Assembly: GCF_021728535.1 (NCBI RefSeq)
Contig: NZ_JAKKDU010000002.1
Coordinates: forward strand, 128,932-192,931
Direction: 5' to 3'
Length of the DNA stretch: 64,000 nucleotides
DNA from: Wocania arenilitoris
GTDB lineage: Bacteria > Bacteroidota > Bacteroidia > Flavobacteriales > Flavobacteriaceae
The notes beneath the pieces are model-generated. The model ran no database searches, was not told the origin of the DNA, and saw only the letters and a program-made list of their open reading frames with translations. Of this stretch, positions 27,435 to 35,925 are shown one piece after another (the first letter of the stretch is position 1; every line of letters begins with the position of its first letter). The position numbers and the translations under genes were made by a program.

Positions 27435-27509
27435 TCATTCCTGCGAAGGCAGGAATCTTTTAAGTTGAATCTAAAATATAAAAGTGGATTCCTGCTTTCG
27501 CAGGAATGA
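27435..27509 (+). repeat. Inverted pair of a dispersed 23-bp repeat
   Basis: TCATTCCTGCGAAGGCAGG (27435 onward, arm to 27457) and its inverse ending GCAGGAATGA (27487-27509) match at 22 of 23 positions, separated by 29 bp. This is the well-known type of dispersed palindromic intergenic element. A related single arm lies at 60685-60706. The second arm ends 7 bp before the start codon of the next gene. Confidence 0.75.
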
Positions 27510-27516
27510 CAAAAAA

Positions 27517-28263
27517 ATGAAAAAATTAATTCATATATCAGTTTTATTTTTGTTTTTTGCTTGCGATAGCGAAAATGCAAGTGATTGTTTCCAAAAAACA
27601 GGACGCCTTATTCAACAAGAAATACCTGTTGATACCTTTGATAAAATATTTGTTAATAGAGATATTGAATTAATAATTAAAGACGGCGACATCCAAAAAG
27701 TAATTATAGAAACTGGAGAAAATTTATTAAATGATATTACTGCTATTGTTGTAGATGGTAAATTAACACTTACTGATAATAACAGTTGTAATTATGTACG
27801 CGATTATGGTATAACCAAAGTACATGTAACATCTCCAAATATAACAGAAATAAGAAGTTCAACACAATATGATGTTAAATCGGATGGTGTTTTAACCTAT
27901 CCAAGTTTAACCATTTTGTCAGAAGATTTTAATGCACCAGATACTTTTACCAACGGAAATTTTAGACTTCAAATAGACAATAACGCCTTCGCATTAGTTT
28001 TTAATAATTTATCGAATTGCTTTATTTCGGGTAAAACGAACAACTTGAATATTACATTTGCGGCAGGAACATCGCGATTTGAAGGACGAGATTTAGTGGT
28101 ACAAAATATTCAGTTATGGAATAGAAGTTCTAACGATATGATTGTAAATCCACAACAAGCAATAAGAGGAAAAATATCAGGTACGGGCAATGTCATTGCG
28201 GTAAATAAACCTGCTGTTGTTGAAGTTGAAGAAGTTTACAAAGGGCGTTTAATTTTTGAATAA
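27517..28263 (+). CDS. GIN-domain (DUF2807) lipoprotein
   Basis: The 248-residue product begins MKKLIHISVLFLFFACDS, a lipoprotein signal with the lipobox FFAC. The rest is a right-handed beta-helix-like series typical of the head GIN domain (DTFDKIFVNRDIELIIKDGD, KVHVTSPNITEIRSS, GKISGTGNVIAVNKP). Members are common surface or periplasmic adhesin-like proteins in Bacteroidota; the ligand is unknown. I chose the ATG at 27517; the upstream in-frame GTG would translate part of the dispersed repeat. Its end overlaps the end of ackA on the other strand by 15 bp. Confidence 0.82.
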   Translation: MKKLIHISVLFLFFACDSENASDCFQKTGRLIQQEIPVDTFDKIFVNRDIELIIKDGDIQKVIIETGENLLNDITAIVVDGKLTLTDNNSCNYVRDYGITKVHVTSPNITEIRSSTQYDVKSDGVLTYPSLTILSEDFNAPDTFTNGNFRLQIDNNAFALVFNNLSNCFISGKTNNLNITFAAGTSRFEGRDLVVQNIQLWNRSSNDMIVNPQQAIRGKISGTGNVIAVNKPAVVEVEEVYKGRLIFE

Positions 28264-29436
28264 ATTTACCGATTGCTTTGCAATTTCTAATTCTTCATTT
28301 GTTGGAATAACCAATACTTTAACTTTAGATTGCTCAGTATTTATAGCTTTTAAATTTTTCGGATTAATGTTGTTCTTTTCAGTATCTAACTCTATACCTA
28401 AAAAATCTAAATTTTCGCAAACTTTTTGTCTAATAAGTTTAGAGTTTTCACCAATGCCTGCTGTAAATACAATAGCATCTAATCCGTTTAAAATAGCGGC
28501 GTAACTTCCAATGTATTTTTTTACACGATATACATTCATTTCTAATGCTAATTGGCAAGCTTTATTGCCTTTTTCAGCTTCAGCTTCAATATCTCTTAAA
28601 TCACTATATCCCGTTAAACCTAGCATACCACTTTTTTTTTGTAGTAGTGTATTAATTTCCGTTAAACTATAGTTATATTTTTCAGCTAAATAAAAAATAA
28701 TTGAAGGGTCAATATCTCCAGATCGTGTACCCATAATTAATCCGCTAACTGGTGAAAAACCTAAAGAATGGTCAATGCTTTTTCCGTTTTTTATGGCGGT
28801 CATACTACACCCATTTCCTAAATGAATGGTTATAATTTTTGAATGGGTTTTTCCTAAATATTCAATCGCTTTTTCTGAAACATATTTATGACTTGTGCCA
28901 TGAAATCCATAAACTCGAATGTTATGTTTTTCCGAAAAATCAGTTGGAATAGCATATTTATAAGCATACTCTGGAATGCTTTGATGGAATGCCGTATCGA
29001 AAACTGCTACTTGTTTAGCTTTAGGGAAAATAGTTTCAGCAACTTCTATACCTTCTAAATTTGGAGGATTATGTAACGGTGCTAAAGATGATAGTGCTTT
29101 TATTTTATCTTTTACAGCTTGGGTAATTTCGGTGGTATTGCTAAAATGTTTTCCACCATGAACCACGCGATGTCCAACTATATTAATAGCATCAGTAGAT
29201 TGAATAATACCAGTGTTTTTATGTAAAAGTTGTTTAGCCAATAATTCTAAACCTACTTTATGATTGGGAATATCTTCAGTAATCTCAATAGTGTTATTAT
29301 TGGTTTTAAATTTGAATTTGGCATCGGTAAACCCAATACGCTCAATTAAACCAGAGCACAAAATAGTTTCTTCTGGCATAGAGAATAATTGAAATTTTAA
29401 CGAAGAACTTCCAGAATTTAAAACTAATACTTGCAT
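28249..29436 (-). CDS. ackA: Acetate kinase
   Basis: AckA interconverts acetyl phosphate plus ADP with acetate plus ATP in the cytosol. The 395-residue length is standard. The N-terminal VLVLNSGSSSLKFQLF phosphate-binding motif, the FDTAFHQSIPEYAYKYAIP block, YGFHGTSHKYVS, IHLGNGCS and the VFTAGIGENS near the C-terminus are all present. It is 3 bp downstream of pta on the minus strand, the classic Pta-AckA arrangement for overflow acetate metabolism and substrate-level ATP formation. Confidence 0.97.
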   Translation of the reverse strand: MQVLVLNSGSSSLKFQLFSMPEETILCSGLIERIGFTDAKFKFKTNNNTIEITEDIPNHKVGLELLAKQLLHKNTGIIQSTDAINIVGHRVVHGGKHFSNTTEITQAVKDKIKALSSLAPLHNPPNLEGIEVAETIFPKAKQVAVFDTAFHQSIPEYAYKYAIPTDFSEKHNIRVYGFHGTSHKYVSEKAIEYLGKTHSKIITIHLGNGCSMTAIKNGKSIDHSLGFSPVSGLIMGTRSGDIDPSIIFYLAEKYNYSLTEINTLLQKKSGMLGLTGYSDLRDIEAEAEKGNKACQLALEMNVYRVKKYIGSYAAILNGLDAIVFTAGIGENSKLIRQKVCENLDFLGIELDTEKNNINPKNLKAINTEQSKVKVLVIPTNEELEIAKQSVNLFKN

Positions 29437-29439
29437 AAA

Positions 29440-31530
29440 TTAAAGGTCTTGGGCTTGTATAGCGGTTATTATAACGGTGCTATAAATATCGTCGGCAGTA
29501 CAACCACGACTTAAATCGTTTACAGGTTTATTAAGACCTTGTAGCATGGGACCAATAGCCAATGCACCAGTTTCTCGTTGTACCGCTTTATACGTATTAT
29601 TTCCAGTGTTTAAATCAGGGAAAATAAACACAGTTGCTTGTCCTGCAACATCAGAATTTGGTAGCTTACTTTTTCCAATGCGCATATCTACAGCCGCATC
29701 GTATTGAATTGGTCCTTCAATTTTTAAATCAGGTACTTGCGCTTTAGCAATTTCGGTGGCTTTTCTAACTTTATCAACATCTTCACCTTTGCCAGAGGCT
29801 CCAGAAGAATACGATAGCATAGCTACTTTTGGCTCAACTCCAAAATTTTGAGCTGTTTTTGCTGATGAAATAGCAATTTCTGCTAATTGTTCTGCATTTG
29901 GGTTTGGGTTAATAGCACAATCGCCAAAAATAGATACACGATCTTCTAAACACATAAAGAAAACAGAAGATACGATGTTAACATCAGGCTTTGTTTTTAT
30001 AAACTGTAAAGCAGGACGTAAAGTGTGGGCTGTAGTATGTACTGCGCCAGAAACCATACCGTCTGCATGGCCTTTGTAAATCATCATGGTAGCAAAATAC
30101 GAAACATCAGTCATCGCATCTTTTGCTATATCTAAGGTGATGTTTTTATGTTTTCTAAGCTCATAAAATGTGTTTACATAATCCTCAAAATGAGGAGATT
30201 TAATAGGGGAAACAATGTTTATGTCATCAATATTTAAAGCAATATCAAATTTTTCTAAACGCTCTTTTATTTTTTCTTTTTCACCAATTAAAGTAATATC
30301 AACCACATGAGCATCAATTAGTCTTGCTGTGGCACGCAGCACACGTTCATCATAACCTTCAGGCAGTACAATGTGTTTTTTATCTTTTAAGGCACGTTGT
30401 AATAAATTGTACTGAAACATTCTTGGAGTAAAAATATCTGATTTAAAAGTAATTAAGTCATTTGATAATTTATCAGTGTCTACATGCTTTTCAAAGGCTG
30501 CTATTGATGATGTAATTTTGTCAACATTTTCAGCATATATTTTAGGTTTTATTTTGCCAATAGTATTTGTTACTTGAAATGTACCTTCTTTAACGCTAAT
30601 TATTGGTACAACACTAGACAATCCTTCTATTAATTTTAAAATAGAATCTTCTGGAATTAATCCACCAGTTAAAATAATTCCAGATATTTTTGGGTAATTT
30701 TTAGAAATATTGGCTTGTAATGCTCCTAAAATAATATCGGCTCTATCACCAGGAGTAATTACTAAAGCATTTTCTTTTAAATGTGTTAGGTAATTACGCA
30801 ATTGCATTGCACCAACACTAAAATTGTCTATTTGATTGTTAATTAGGTCTTTACAAAAAAGCACGTTGCCGTCTAATATTTTAAGAACTTCTTTTAATGT
30901 AGGGTTTGCTAAACTTTTTATTTTAGGAATAACACTAATATCTGTACCACTGTTAATACGGGTTTTTAATTGAGTTTTTAATTTGGTAATATAGTCTGGA
31001 TTAATTTTGTTGGTAATTATTGATAACACATCAACTTCTTCTTTAAAAGTATCGTATGATAATTGAACATTATCAACAATTTCGTTTACTTCCTTTTTAT
31101 CGCCTTGCGATACAATAATAACAGGTAAGCCTAAGTTTTTAGAAATTAAAATATTAATATCTAACTCTAAACTAGAATTTTCATGAGAGAAATCGGTGCC
31201 TTCAACAAGTATAATATCAAATTTTTCTTCCAGATATTTATATTTTTTAATAATTTCATCAATAACATCGCCAGATTTTCCTTGGTTGTATAAATCGAGT
31301 ACTTGGTTACGAGTGTAAGCGAAAGTTTTTTTGTAGTTGATATCGATATCAAAATGCGACATCACAGTATTAATATGATTATCCATTTCGCCATCTTCGA
31401 TATCTTCAATTATAGGTCTAAAATAACCTACTTTTGCAGTTTTTCCTAAAAGCATACGCATTAACCCAAGTACAACAACAGATTTTCCACTGTTAGGCTC
31501 AATTGTAGCTACATAAATTCCTTTACTCAT
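29440..31530 (-). CDS. pta: Phosphate acetyltransferase, long form
   Basis: Pta converts acetyl-CoA and phosphate to acetyl phosphate. The 696-residue product is the long form: an N-terminal P-loop dethiobiotin synthetase-like region (IYVATIEPNSGKSVVVLGLMR), a central DRTGG domain (about residues 215-330) and a C-terminal catalytic domain from about 380 (HIVLPEGYDERVLRATARLID, GMVSGAVHTTAHTLRPALQ, the MLSYSSGASGKGEDVDKVR block). A -10-like TATCTTTG lies at 31560-31553 in front of it. It forms an operon with ackA. Confidence 0.97.
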   Translation of the reverse strand: MSKGIYVATIEPNSGKSVVVLGLMRMLLGKTAKVGYFRPIIEDIEDGEMDNHINTVMSHFDIDINYKKTFAYTRNQVLDLYNQGKSGDVIDEIIKKYKYLEEKFDIILVEGTDFSHENSSLELDINILISKNLGLPVIIVSQGDKKEVNEIVDNVQLSYDTFKEEVDVLSIITNKINPDYITKLKTQLKTRINSGTDISVIPKIKSLANPTLKEVLKILDGNVLFCKDLINNQIDNFSVGAMQLRNYLTHLKENALVITPGDRADIILGALQANISKNYPKISGIILTGGLIPEDSILKLIEGLSSVVPIISVKEGTFQVTNTIGKIKPKIYAENVDKITSSIAAFEKHVDTDKLSNDLITFKSDIFTPRMFQYNLLQRALKDKKHIVLPEGYDERVLRATARLIDAHVVDITLIGEKEKIKERLEKFDIALNIDDINIVSPIKSPHFEDYVNTFYELRKHKNITLDIAKDAMTDVSYFATMMIYKGHADGMVSGAVHTTAHTLRPALQFIKTKPDVNIVSSVFFMCLEDRVSIFGDCAINPNPNAEQLAEIAISSAKTAQNFGVEPKVAMLSYSSGASGKGEDVDKVRKATEIAKAQVPDLKIEGPIQYDAAVDMRIGKSKLPNSDVAGQATVFIFPDLNTGNNTYKAVQRETGALAIGPMLQGLNKPVNDLSRGCTADDIYSTVIITAIQAQDL

Positions 31531-31552
31531 TTATTGATTAATTTTTGCGTTA

Positions 31553-31560
31553 CAAAGATA
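31553..31560 (-). promoter_or_regulatory. Promoter -10 box for pta-ackA
   Basis: Read on the minus strand this is TATCTTTG, an exact TAnnTTTG, 22 bp before the pta start. A -35 TTG is not evident. Confidence 0.45.
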
Positions 31561-31721
31561 GAGTATTGCTTGCTTTTGTAAAGATGATATTTGTCATGGT
31601 TTCGCAATATTATACCATTTCTTATTTGAAATAATCGTAATAAAGCACCCTTTTTTTATTTCTACCTCAATAGAAAAAGAAACCATAAGGCTATGCTTTA
31701 TGTTTTGTGTAACTCTTAAAT

Positions 31722-32618
31722 CTAATCTGAAGTTAACTCCCTAAATAAACTCTCTAAACTCGCATTCTTTTGATTGAGTTGAAGAATTTTTAATTGATTG
31801 TCGTGTGCAAAATCAAAGACATAAGACCGCATGTCTTCAGTGGTTTTAAACGTAATTTCGTAAACAAAATCATGCGTATTTACAACCTTCTCTACTTTAG
31901 TGAGTTTTAATAAAAAGGCATCTTCAACACGGTAATCAAACTCCACAATAACAGTTTGTTCTGTACCTTCACGTAGTTCTTTTAGCTTTTTATCGGCAAC
32001 AATTTTACCTTTATTAATAATAATAACGCGGTCGCACATAGCTTCAACTTCTTGCATAATGTGTGTAGATAAAAACACGGTTTTTGTTTTGCCAATATTT
32101 TTAATAAGATTTCTAATATCTATGAGCTGATTGGGGTCTAAACCTGTTGTGGGTTCGTCTAAAATTAAAACATCAGGATTGTGCAGTAATGCATTGGCTA
32201 AGCCTACCCGTTGTCTATACCCTTTTGAGAGTTGCCCAATTCTTTTATGTGCCTCGGGCGTTAAACCAGTAAGTTTAATAACTTTTTCAATACGTGTTTT
32301 GGGTGTTTTGTAAATATTTGCGTTAAAGTTTAAATATTCTTTTACATACATATCTAAATACAAGGGGTTGTGTTCTGGCAAATAGCCAACACTTTGTTGT
32401 ACGTTTTTCAGGTTCTCATTTACATCAAATCCATTTACCTTAGCAACACCATTTGTAGCATTAATACAAGTGGTTAAAATTTTCATCATAGTCGATTTTC
32501 CAGCACCATTAGGTCCTAGAAAACCAACAATTTCTGGTTTTTCAACTTTAAAAGAAATATTCTTTAATACTTTTTGATTTCCGTAAAGCTTCGAAATTCC
32601 TTCAACTTCAATAGACAT
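31722..32618 (-). CDS. gldA: Gliding motility ABC transporter ATP-binding subunit
   Basis: The 298-residue ATPase has Walker A GFLGPNGAGKST, the Q-loop region GYLPEHNPLYLDMYV, signature LSKGYRQRVGLANAL, Walker B VLILDEPTTGLDPN and the switch histidine in FLSTHIMQEVEAMCD. Its length and the C-terminal extension of about 90 residues match GldA, which with GldF and GldG forms a transporter required for gliding in Flavobacterium. gldF and gldG are not in the window, as is usual for the separate gldA locus. It is divergent from the aromatic amino acid operon. Confidence 0.88.
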   Translation of the reverse strand: MSIEVEGISKLYGNQKVLKNISFKVEKPEIVGFLGPNGAGKSTMMKILTTCINATNGVAKVNGFDVNENLKNVQQSVGYLPEHNPLYLDMYVKEYLNFNANIYKTPKTRIEKVIKLTGLTPEAHKRIGQLSKGYRQRVGLANALLHNPDVLILDEPTTGLDPNQLIDIRNLIKNIGKTKTVFLSTHIMQEVEAMCDRVIIINKGKIVADKKLKELREGTEQTVIVEFDYRVEDAFLLKLTKVEKVVNTHDFVYEITFKTTEDMRSYVFDFAHDNQLKILQLNQKNASLESLFRELTSD

Positions 32619-32635
32619 ATTTAAAATAGTTTCTT

Positions 32636-32643
32636 CAAAAATA
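32636..32643 (-). promoter_or_regulatory. Promoter -10 box for gldA
   Basis: On the minus strand this reads TATTTTTG, an exact TAnnTTTG, 17 bp before the gldA start codon. Confidence 0.4.
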
Positions 32644-32724
32644 ATAATTATATAATGTAAAGCTTAGTTTGCTATAAATTCTTTAAAACTATTAATAAAA
32701 TTTAAAAAAACATTATTTAGTATT

Positions 32725-32753
32725 TTGATTTCTTGAAATATTATTTAATTTAG
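32725..32753 (+). promoter_or_regulatory. Promoter of the aromatic amino acid operon
   Basis: TTG (32725-32727), an 18-bp spacer, then TAATTTAG (32746-32753) fit the flavobacterial TTG-N17-23-TAnnTTTG promoter with one mismatch. Transcription would start a few bases before the leader-peptide ATG at 32764. Confidence 0.45.
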
Positions 32754-32763
32754 CCACTTAATT

Positions 32764-32847
32764 ATGACAATGACAGTATTTTATACATATTTTAACAATT
32801 GGTTTTATTTCTTTTTTAGTAAAAGAAACGAGGCGTTGTATGTATAA
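32764..32847 (+). CDS. Aromatic amino acid leader peptide (attenuator)
   Basis: A 27-codon ORF, ATG to TAA, precedes the pheA operon. Residues 5-18 read VFYTYFNNWFYFFF, so the peptide contains six Phe, four Tyr and one Trp. It lies between a plausible promoter and a hairpin followed by seven T. A segment in its codons 22-24, CGAGGC (32829-32834), can pair with GTCTCG (32873-32878), the left arm of that hairpin. Stalling at the Phe/Tyr codons would leave CGAGGC free and break the terminator; completion of translation would cover it and allow termination. It is a leader peptide with no expected function as a protein. Confidence 0.75.
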   Translation: MTMTVFYTYFNNWFYFFFSKRNEALYV

Positions 32848-32872
32848 TTTATAACTATAAATTTTAATATGA

Positions 32873-32899
32873 GTCTCGATGAAAATCGGGACTTTTTTT
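32873..32899 (+). terminator. Attenuator terminator upstream of pheA
   Basis: GTCTCGAT (32873-32880) pairs with ATCGGGAC (32885-32892) in an 8-bp stem with one G-T pair and a GAAA tetraloop, followed by seven T. It lies 5 bp before the pheA ATG, so it can only act as a regulated terminator of this operon. Confidence 0.8.
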
Positions 32900-32903
32900 A
32901 TAT

Positions 32904-33731
32904 ATGATTAAAACAGTAGCAATACAAGGTGTTAAAGGATCGTTCCACCACATTGTTTCTCAAGAGTTTTTTGAGAGGCATGTTAATGCTATTGAATGTT
33001 TAACTTTTGATAGAGTAGTAGATTCTTTAATTTTAAAAGAATGTGATGCCGCGATTATGGCTTTAGAGAATTCTATAGCAGGCTCCATTATTCCTAACTA
33101 TGCGTTAATTGATAATAAGGATTTGCATATAGTTGGTGAGCATTATTTAGATATTCAGCACAATTTAATGGCACTTAAAAACCAAAGTATTAAAGCTGTT
33201 AAAGAAGTATATTCGCACCCCATGGCACTGCTGCAGTGTAAAGAGTTTTTTAAGAAACATCCACATATAAAATTAATTGAAGACAAAGATACTGCTGAGG
33301 TCGCACAGCGTATAAACGAAAAACAATTAAAAGGTGTTGGTGCCATAGCTAGTGTTATGGCTGCTGAAATTTTCGAACTAGATATTTTAGCACATAGCAT
33401 ACAAACTATTAAACACAACGAAACAAGGTTTGCTATTGTTAAACGAACAAATTCTGAAGTGCCAGAAAATGAAATTAATAAAGCCTCAATAAAATTTGAA
33501 GCTAACCATAAACGTGGCAGTTTAGCAACTATTTTAAATGTGATGAGTGATTGTAAGTTGAATTTAACAAAAATTCAATCCTTACCAATTATTGAAACAC
33601 CATGGAAATATGCCTTTTTTGTTGATGTTACTTTTGAGGATTTATCAAATTTTAAAAAAGCAAAGGCATTAATAGAAATTATGGCTGATAATTTTAAAGT
33701 TTTAGGCGAATATAAAAATGCAAAGTTATGA
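32904..33731 (+). CDS. pheA: Prephenate dehydratase
   Basis: This 275-residue enzyme converts prephenate to phenylpyruvate for phenylalanine synthesis. The catalytic domain (1-180) has VAIQGVKGSFHHIVSQEFF, CDAAIMALENSIAGSI and the substrate-binding segment that ends NETRFAIV. The C-terminal ACT domain (about 195-275) has KRGSLATILNVMSDCKLNLTKIQSLPI; the ESRP motif that binds Phe in other enzymes reads QSLP here, so feedback control may differ. There is no N-terminal chorismate mutase; that activity is fused to DAHP synthase at the end of the operon. Its stop overlaps the next gene's start by 4 bp. Confidence 0.94.
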   Translation: MIKTVAIQGVKGSFHHIVSQEFFERHVNAIECLTFDRVVDSLILKECDAAIMALENSIAGSIIPNYALIDNKDLHIVGEHYLDIQHNLMALKNQSIKAVKEVYSHPMALLQCKEFFKKHPHIKLIEDKDTAEVAQRINEKQLKGVGAIASVMAAEIFELDILAHSIQTIKHNETRFAIVKRTNSEVPENEINKASIKFEANHKRGSLATILNVMSDCKLNLTKIQSLPIIETPWKYAFFVDVTFEDLSNFKKAKALIEIMADNFKVLGEYKNAKL

Positions 33732-34873
33732 TTGAAGTTGCTAAACGATTGCATAGCGTTGAAGAATACTACTTCTCAAAAAAATTAAGAGAGGTTAATA
33801 AACTTATTGCAAGTGGTAAGCCTATTATTAACTTAGCTATTGGTAGCCCTGATTTGCAACCACCTCAAAAAGTAATTAAAGCTTTAACTGATGGGTTACA
33901 AAAACCTAACGCACATAAATATCAAAGCTATCAAGGGCTTCCTGAATTAAGAGAAGCTATTACTAGCTTTTATAAAATGCATTTTTCGGTTAACTTAAAT
34001 GCTAATACAGAGGTGCTTCCGTTAATGGGAAGTAAGGAGGGGATTATGCATATTTCTATGACCTACTTAAATGAAGGTGATGAGGTTTTAATACCAAACC
34101 CAGGATATCCAACTTACCAATCGGTTACAAAATTAGTTGGTGCAAACCCTCTTTTTTACGAGTTAGACGCCGCCAATAATTGGTTGCCAGATTTAAAAAG
34201 TTTAGAGAAAACAGATTTAACTAAAGTAAAATTGATGTGGATAAATTATCCGCACATGCCAACTGGTGCGAAGTCAACTAAATATTTATTTGAAGAATTA
34301 GTAGTCTTTGCAAAACGCCATAATATTTTAATTGTAAATGATAATCCGTATAGTTTTATACTAAACGATTCACCTCAAAGCATATTAAGTGTAAAAGGGG
34401 CAAAAGAGGTGTGTTTAGAGCTTAACTCGTTAAGTAAAACGTTTAATATGGCAGGTTGGCGTGTAGGTATGGTACTTGGAGATGGCATACATATTAATAA
34501 TATTTTAAAGGTTAAAACTAATATGGATTCTGGGATGTTTTATGGTATTCAAAGAGGGGCTATTGAAGCTTTAAAATGTTCAAAAATGTGGTTTAGTACA
34601 CTAAATAGTGTTTACCAGCAACGTAGAAAATTAGTTTGGCAATTGGCAGATGCTTTAAATTGTACTTACAATAAAAATGCTACAGGACTTTTTGTTTGGG
34701 CAAAATTACCAGCTAATGTTACATCCGAAGAGTTTATAGATTTAATATTAAAAGAGAATCATATTTTTATTACCCCAGGCACTATTTTTGGTAGTCAAGG
34801 CGAAGGTTATATTAGGTTTTCTTTATGTGCATCAAATGAGGTTTTAGAAGAAGCCATAACAAGATTGAGATAG
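33728..34873 (+). CDS. Class I/II PLP aminotransferase, probably aromatic or aspartate type
   Basis: The 381-residue protein is a fold-type I aminotransferase. It has NLAIGSPDLQPP near residue 38, YQSYQGLPELREAI, the NPGYPTYQS and NDNPYS segments, the PLP lysine in LNSLSKTFNMAGWRVG and a C-terminal YIRFSLCAS. Its position between pheA and tyrA, overlapping pheA by 4 bp (ATGA), suggests it transaminates phenylpyruvate and 4-hydroxyphenylpyruvate to Phe and Tyr. Related enzymes act on aspartate, LL-diaminopimelate or alanine, so the substrate is an inference from context. Confidence 0.88.
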   Translation: MIEVAKRLHSVEEYYFSKKLREVNKLIASGKPIINLAIGSPDLQPPQKVIKALTDGLQKPNAHKYQSYQGLPELREAITSFYKMHFSVNLNANTEVLPLMGSKEGIMHISMTYLNEGDEVLIPNPGYPTYQSVTKLVGANPLFYELDAANNWLPDLKSLEKTDLTKVKLMWINYPHMPTGAKSTKYLFEELVVFAKRHNILIVNDNPYSFILNDSPQSILSVKGAKEVCLELNSLSKTFNMAGWRVGMVLGDGIHINNILKVKTNMDSGMFYGIQRGAIEALKCSKMWFSTLNSVYQQRRKLVWQLADALNCTYNKNATGLFVWAKLPANVTSEEFIDLILKENHIFITPGTIFGSQGEGYIRFSLCASNEVLEEAITRLR

Positions 34874-34951
34874 TATTCAGTTTGCAGTCTCAGTCGCGGT
34901 AAGCAGTTATATAAAGAATAAAAAGAATAATATTAGATAATTTTTGAAAGT

Positions 34952-34982
34952 CCTCTCCAAAGGAGAGGATTGAGAAAGGCTT
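34952..34982 (+). repeat. Hairpin repeat that supplies the tyrA ribosome-binding region
   Basis: CCTCTCC and GGAGAGG (34952-34968) pair perfectly around AAA, followed by ATTGAGAAAGGCTT and the tyrA ATG. The layout and tail match the element before metF at 25309-25337. Confidence 0.6.
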
Positions 34983-35834
34983 ATGAAAAATATATACATA
35001 ATAGGTGTTGGTTTAATTGGTGGTAGTCTTGCTATTGATATTAAAAAGAATAATCCAGATGTTGTTATTCATGGTATTAGCAGAAAAGATACAACATTAA
35101 ACCAGGCATTATCACTTAATTTAATTGATAAAAAAGCCACTTTAGATGATATTGAAAATGCAGATTTGGTTATTGTTTCAATTCCAGTTGATGCCACAGT
35201 AAAATTATTACCATCTATTCTAGATAAAATTTCAGATAATGGATTGGTTGTAGATGCAGGATCAACCAAAGTAGATATTTGTAAAGCAGTTGAAAATCAT
35301 CCAAAAAGAAGAAATTTTTTAGCAATGCATCCTATTGCAGGTACAGAGCATTCTGGACCAAGTGCAGCAATTCCAAATTTATTTATTGGTAAAACAAATA
35401 TTATATGCGAAGTTGAAAAAACAGCTTTTAAACTTCAAGAAAAAGCATTAAAACTGTTTGCCGATGTTGGTATGCGTATGCGCTACATGAATCCAGAAGC
35501 ACACGATAAACATATTGCTTATATGTCGCATTTATCACATATTAGTTCATTTATGTTAGGCAAAACGGTTATAGAAAAAGAAAAAAACGAGCGCGATATT
35601 TTTGATATGGCTGGTAGTGGATTTGAATCAACCGTTCGTTTAGCCAAAAGCTCTCCAGAAATGTGGACGCCTATTTTTAAGCAAAATAAAACCAATGTTA
35701 TAGAAACATTAGAAGAATATATTTCAAATCTCACACAATTTAAAGAGTTAATGAAACAAGATAATTTTGATGCAGTTTTTAAAGAAATGAAAGATACCAA
35801 TCACATAAAAGACATTTTAAAAGGAATAAATTAA
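34983..35834 (+). CDS. tyrA: Prephenate dehydrogenase
   Basis: TyrA oxidatively decarboxylates prephenate to 4-hydroxyphenylpyruvate for tyrosine synthesis. The 283-residue product begins with the NAD-binding IIGVGLIGGSLAIDIKK, and carries the VVDAGSTK, MHPIAGTEHSGP and HDKHIAYMSHLSHISSF motifs, including the catalytic-site histidines. It has no fused chorismate mutase or ACT domain, in agreement with its length. The start is the ATG behind the hairpin repeat, and it is followed 91 bp later by DAHP synthase. Confidence 0.95.
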   Translation: MKNIYIIGVGLIGGSLAIDIKKNNPDVVIHGISRKDTTLNQALSLNLIDKKATLDDIENADLVIVSIPVDATVKLLPSILDKISDNGLVVDAGSTKVDICKAVENHPKRRNFLAMHPIAGTEHSGPSAAIPNLFIGKTNIICEVEKTAFKLQEKALKLFADVGMRMRYMNPEAHDKHIAYMSHLSHISSFMLGKTVIEKEKNERDIFDMAGSGFESTVRLAKSSPEMWTPIFKQNKTNVIETLEEYISNLTQFKELMKQDNFDAVFKEMKDTNHIKDILKGIN

Positions 35835-35852
35835 AACAACAATAATTAAATA

Positions 35853-35896
35853 CCAAATTCCAAGGTATTTCTAGAGCTTCCAATTTTGGAATTTGG
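35853..35896 (+). repeat. Inverted repeat between tyrA and DAHP synthase
   Basis: CCAAATTCCAA (35853-35863) and TTGGAATTTGG (35886-35896) are perfect 11-bp inverted arms with a 22-nt loop. It looks like another dispersed intergenic element; a terminator role is possible but no T run follows directly. Confidence 0.55.
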
Positions 35897-35925
35897 AATT
35901 TGATTTTTGAATTTTTTTAAACATT

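Noticed and set aside
27484-27516. GTG start giving an N-terminal extension to the GIN lipoprotein
   Set aside because: The extension would translate the dispersed palindromic repeat and would displace the lipoprotein signal peptide from the N-terminus.
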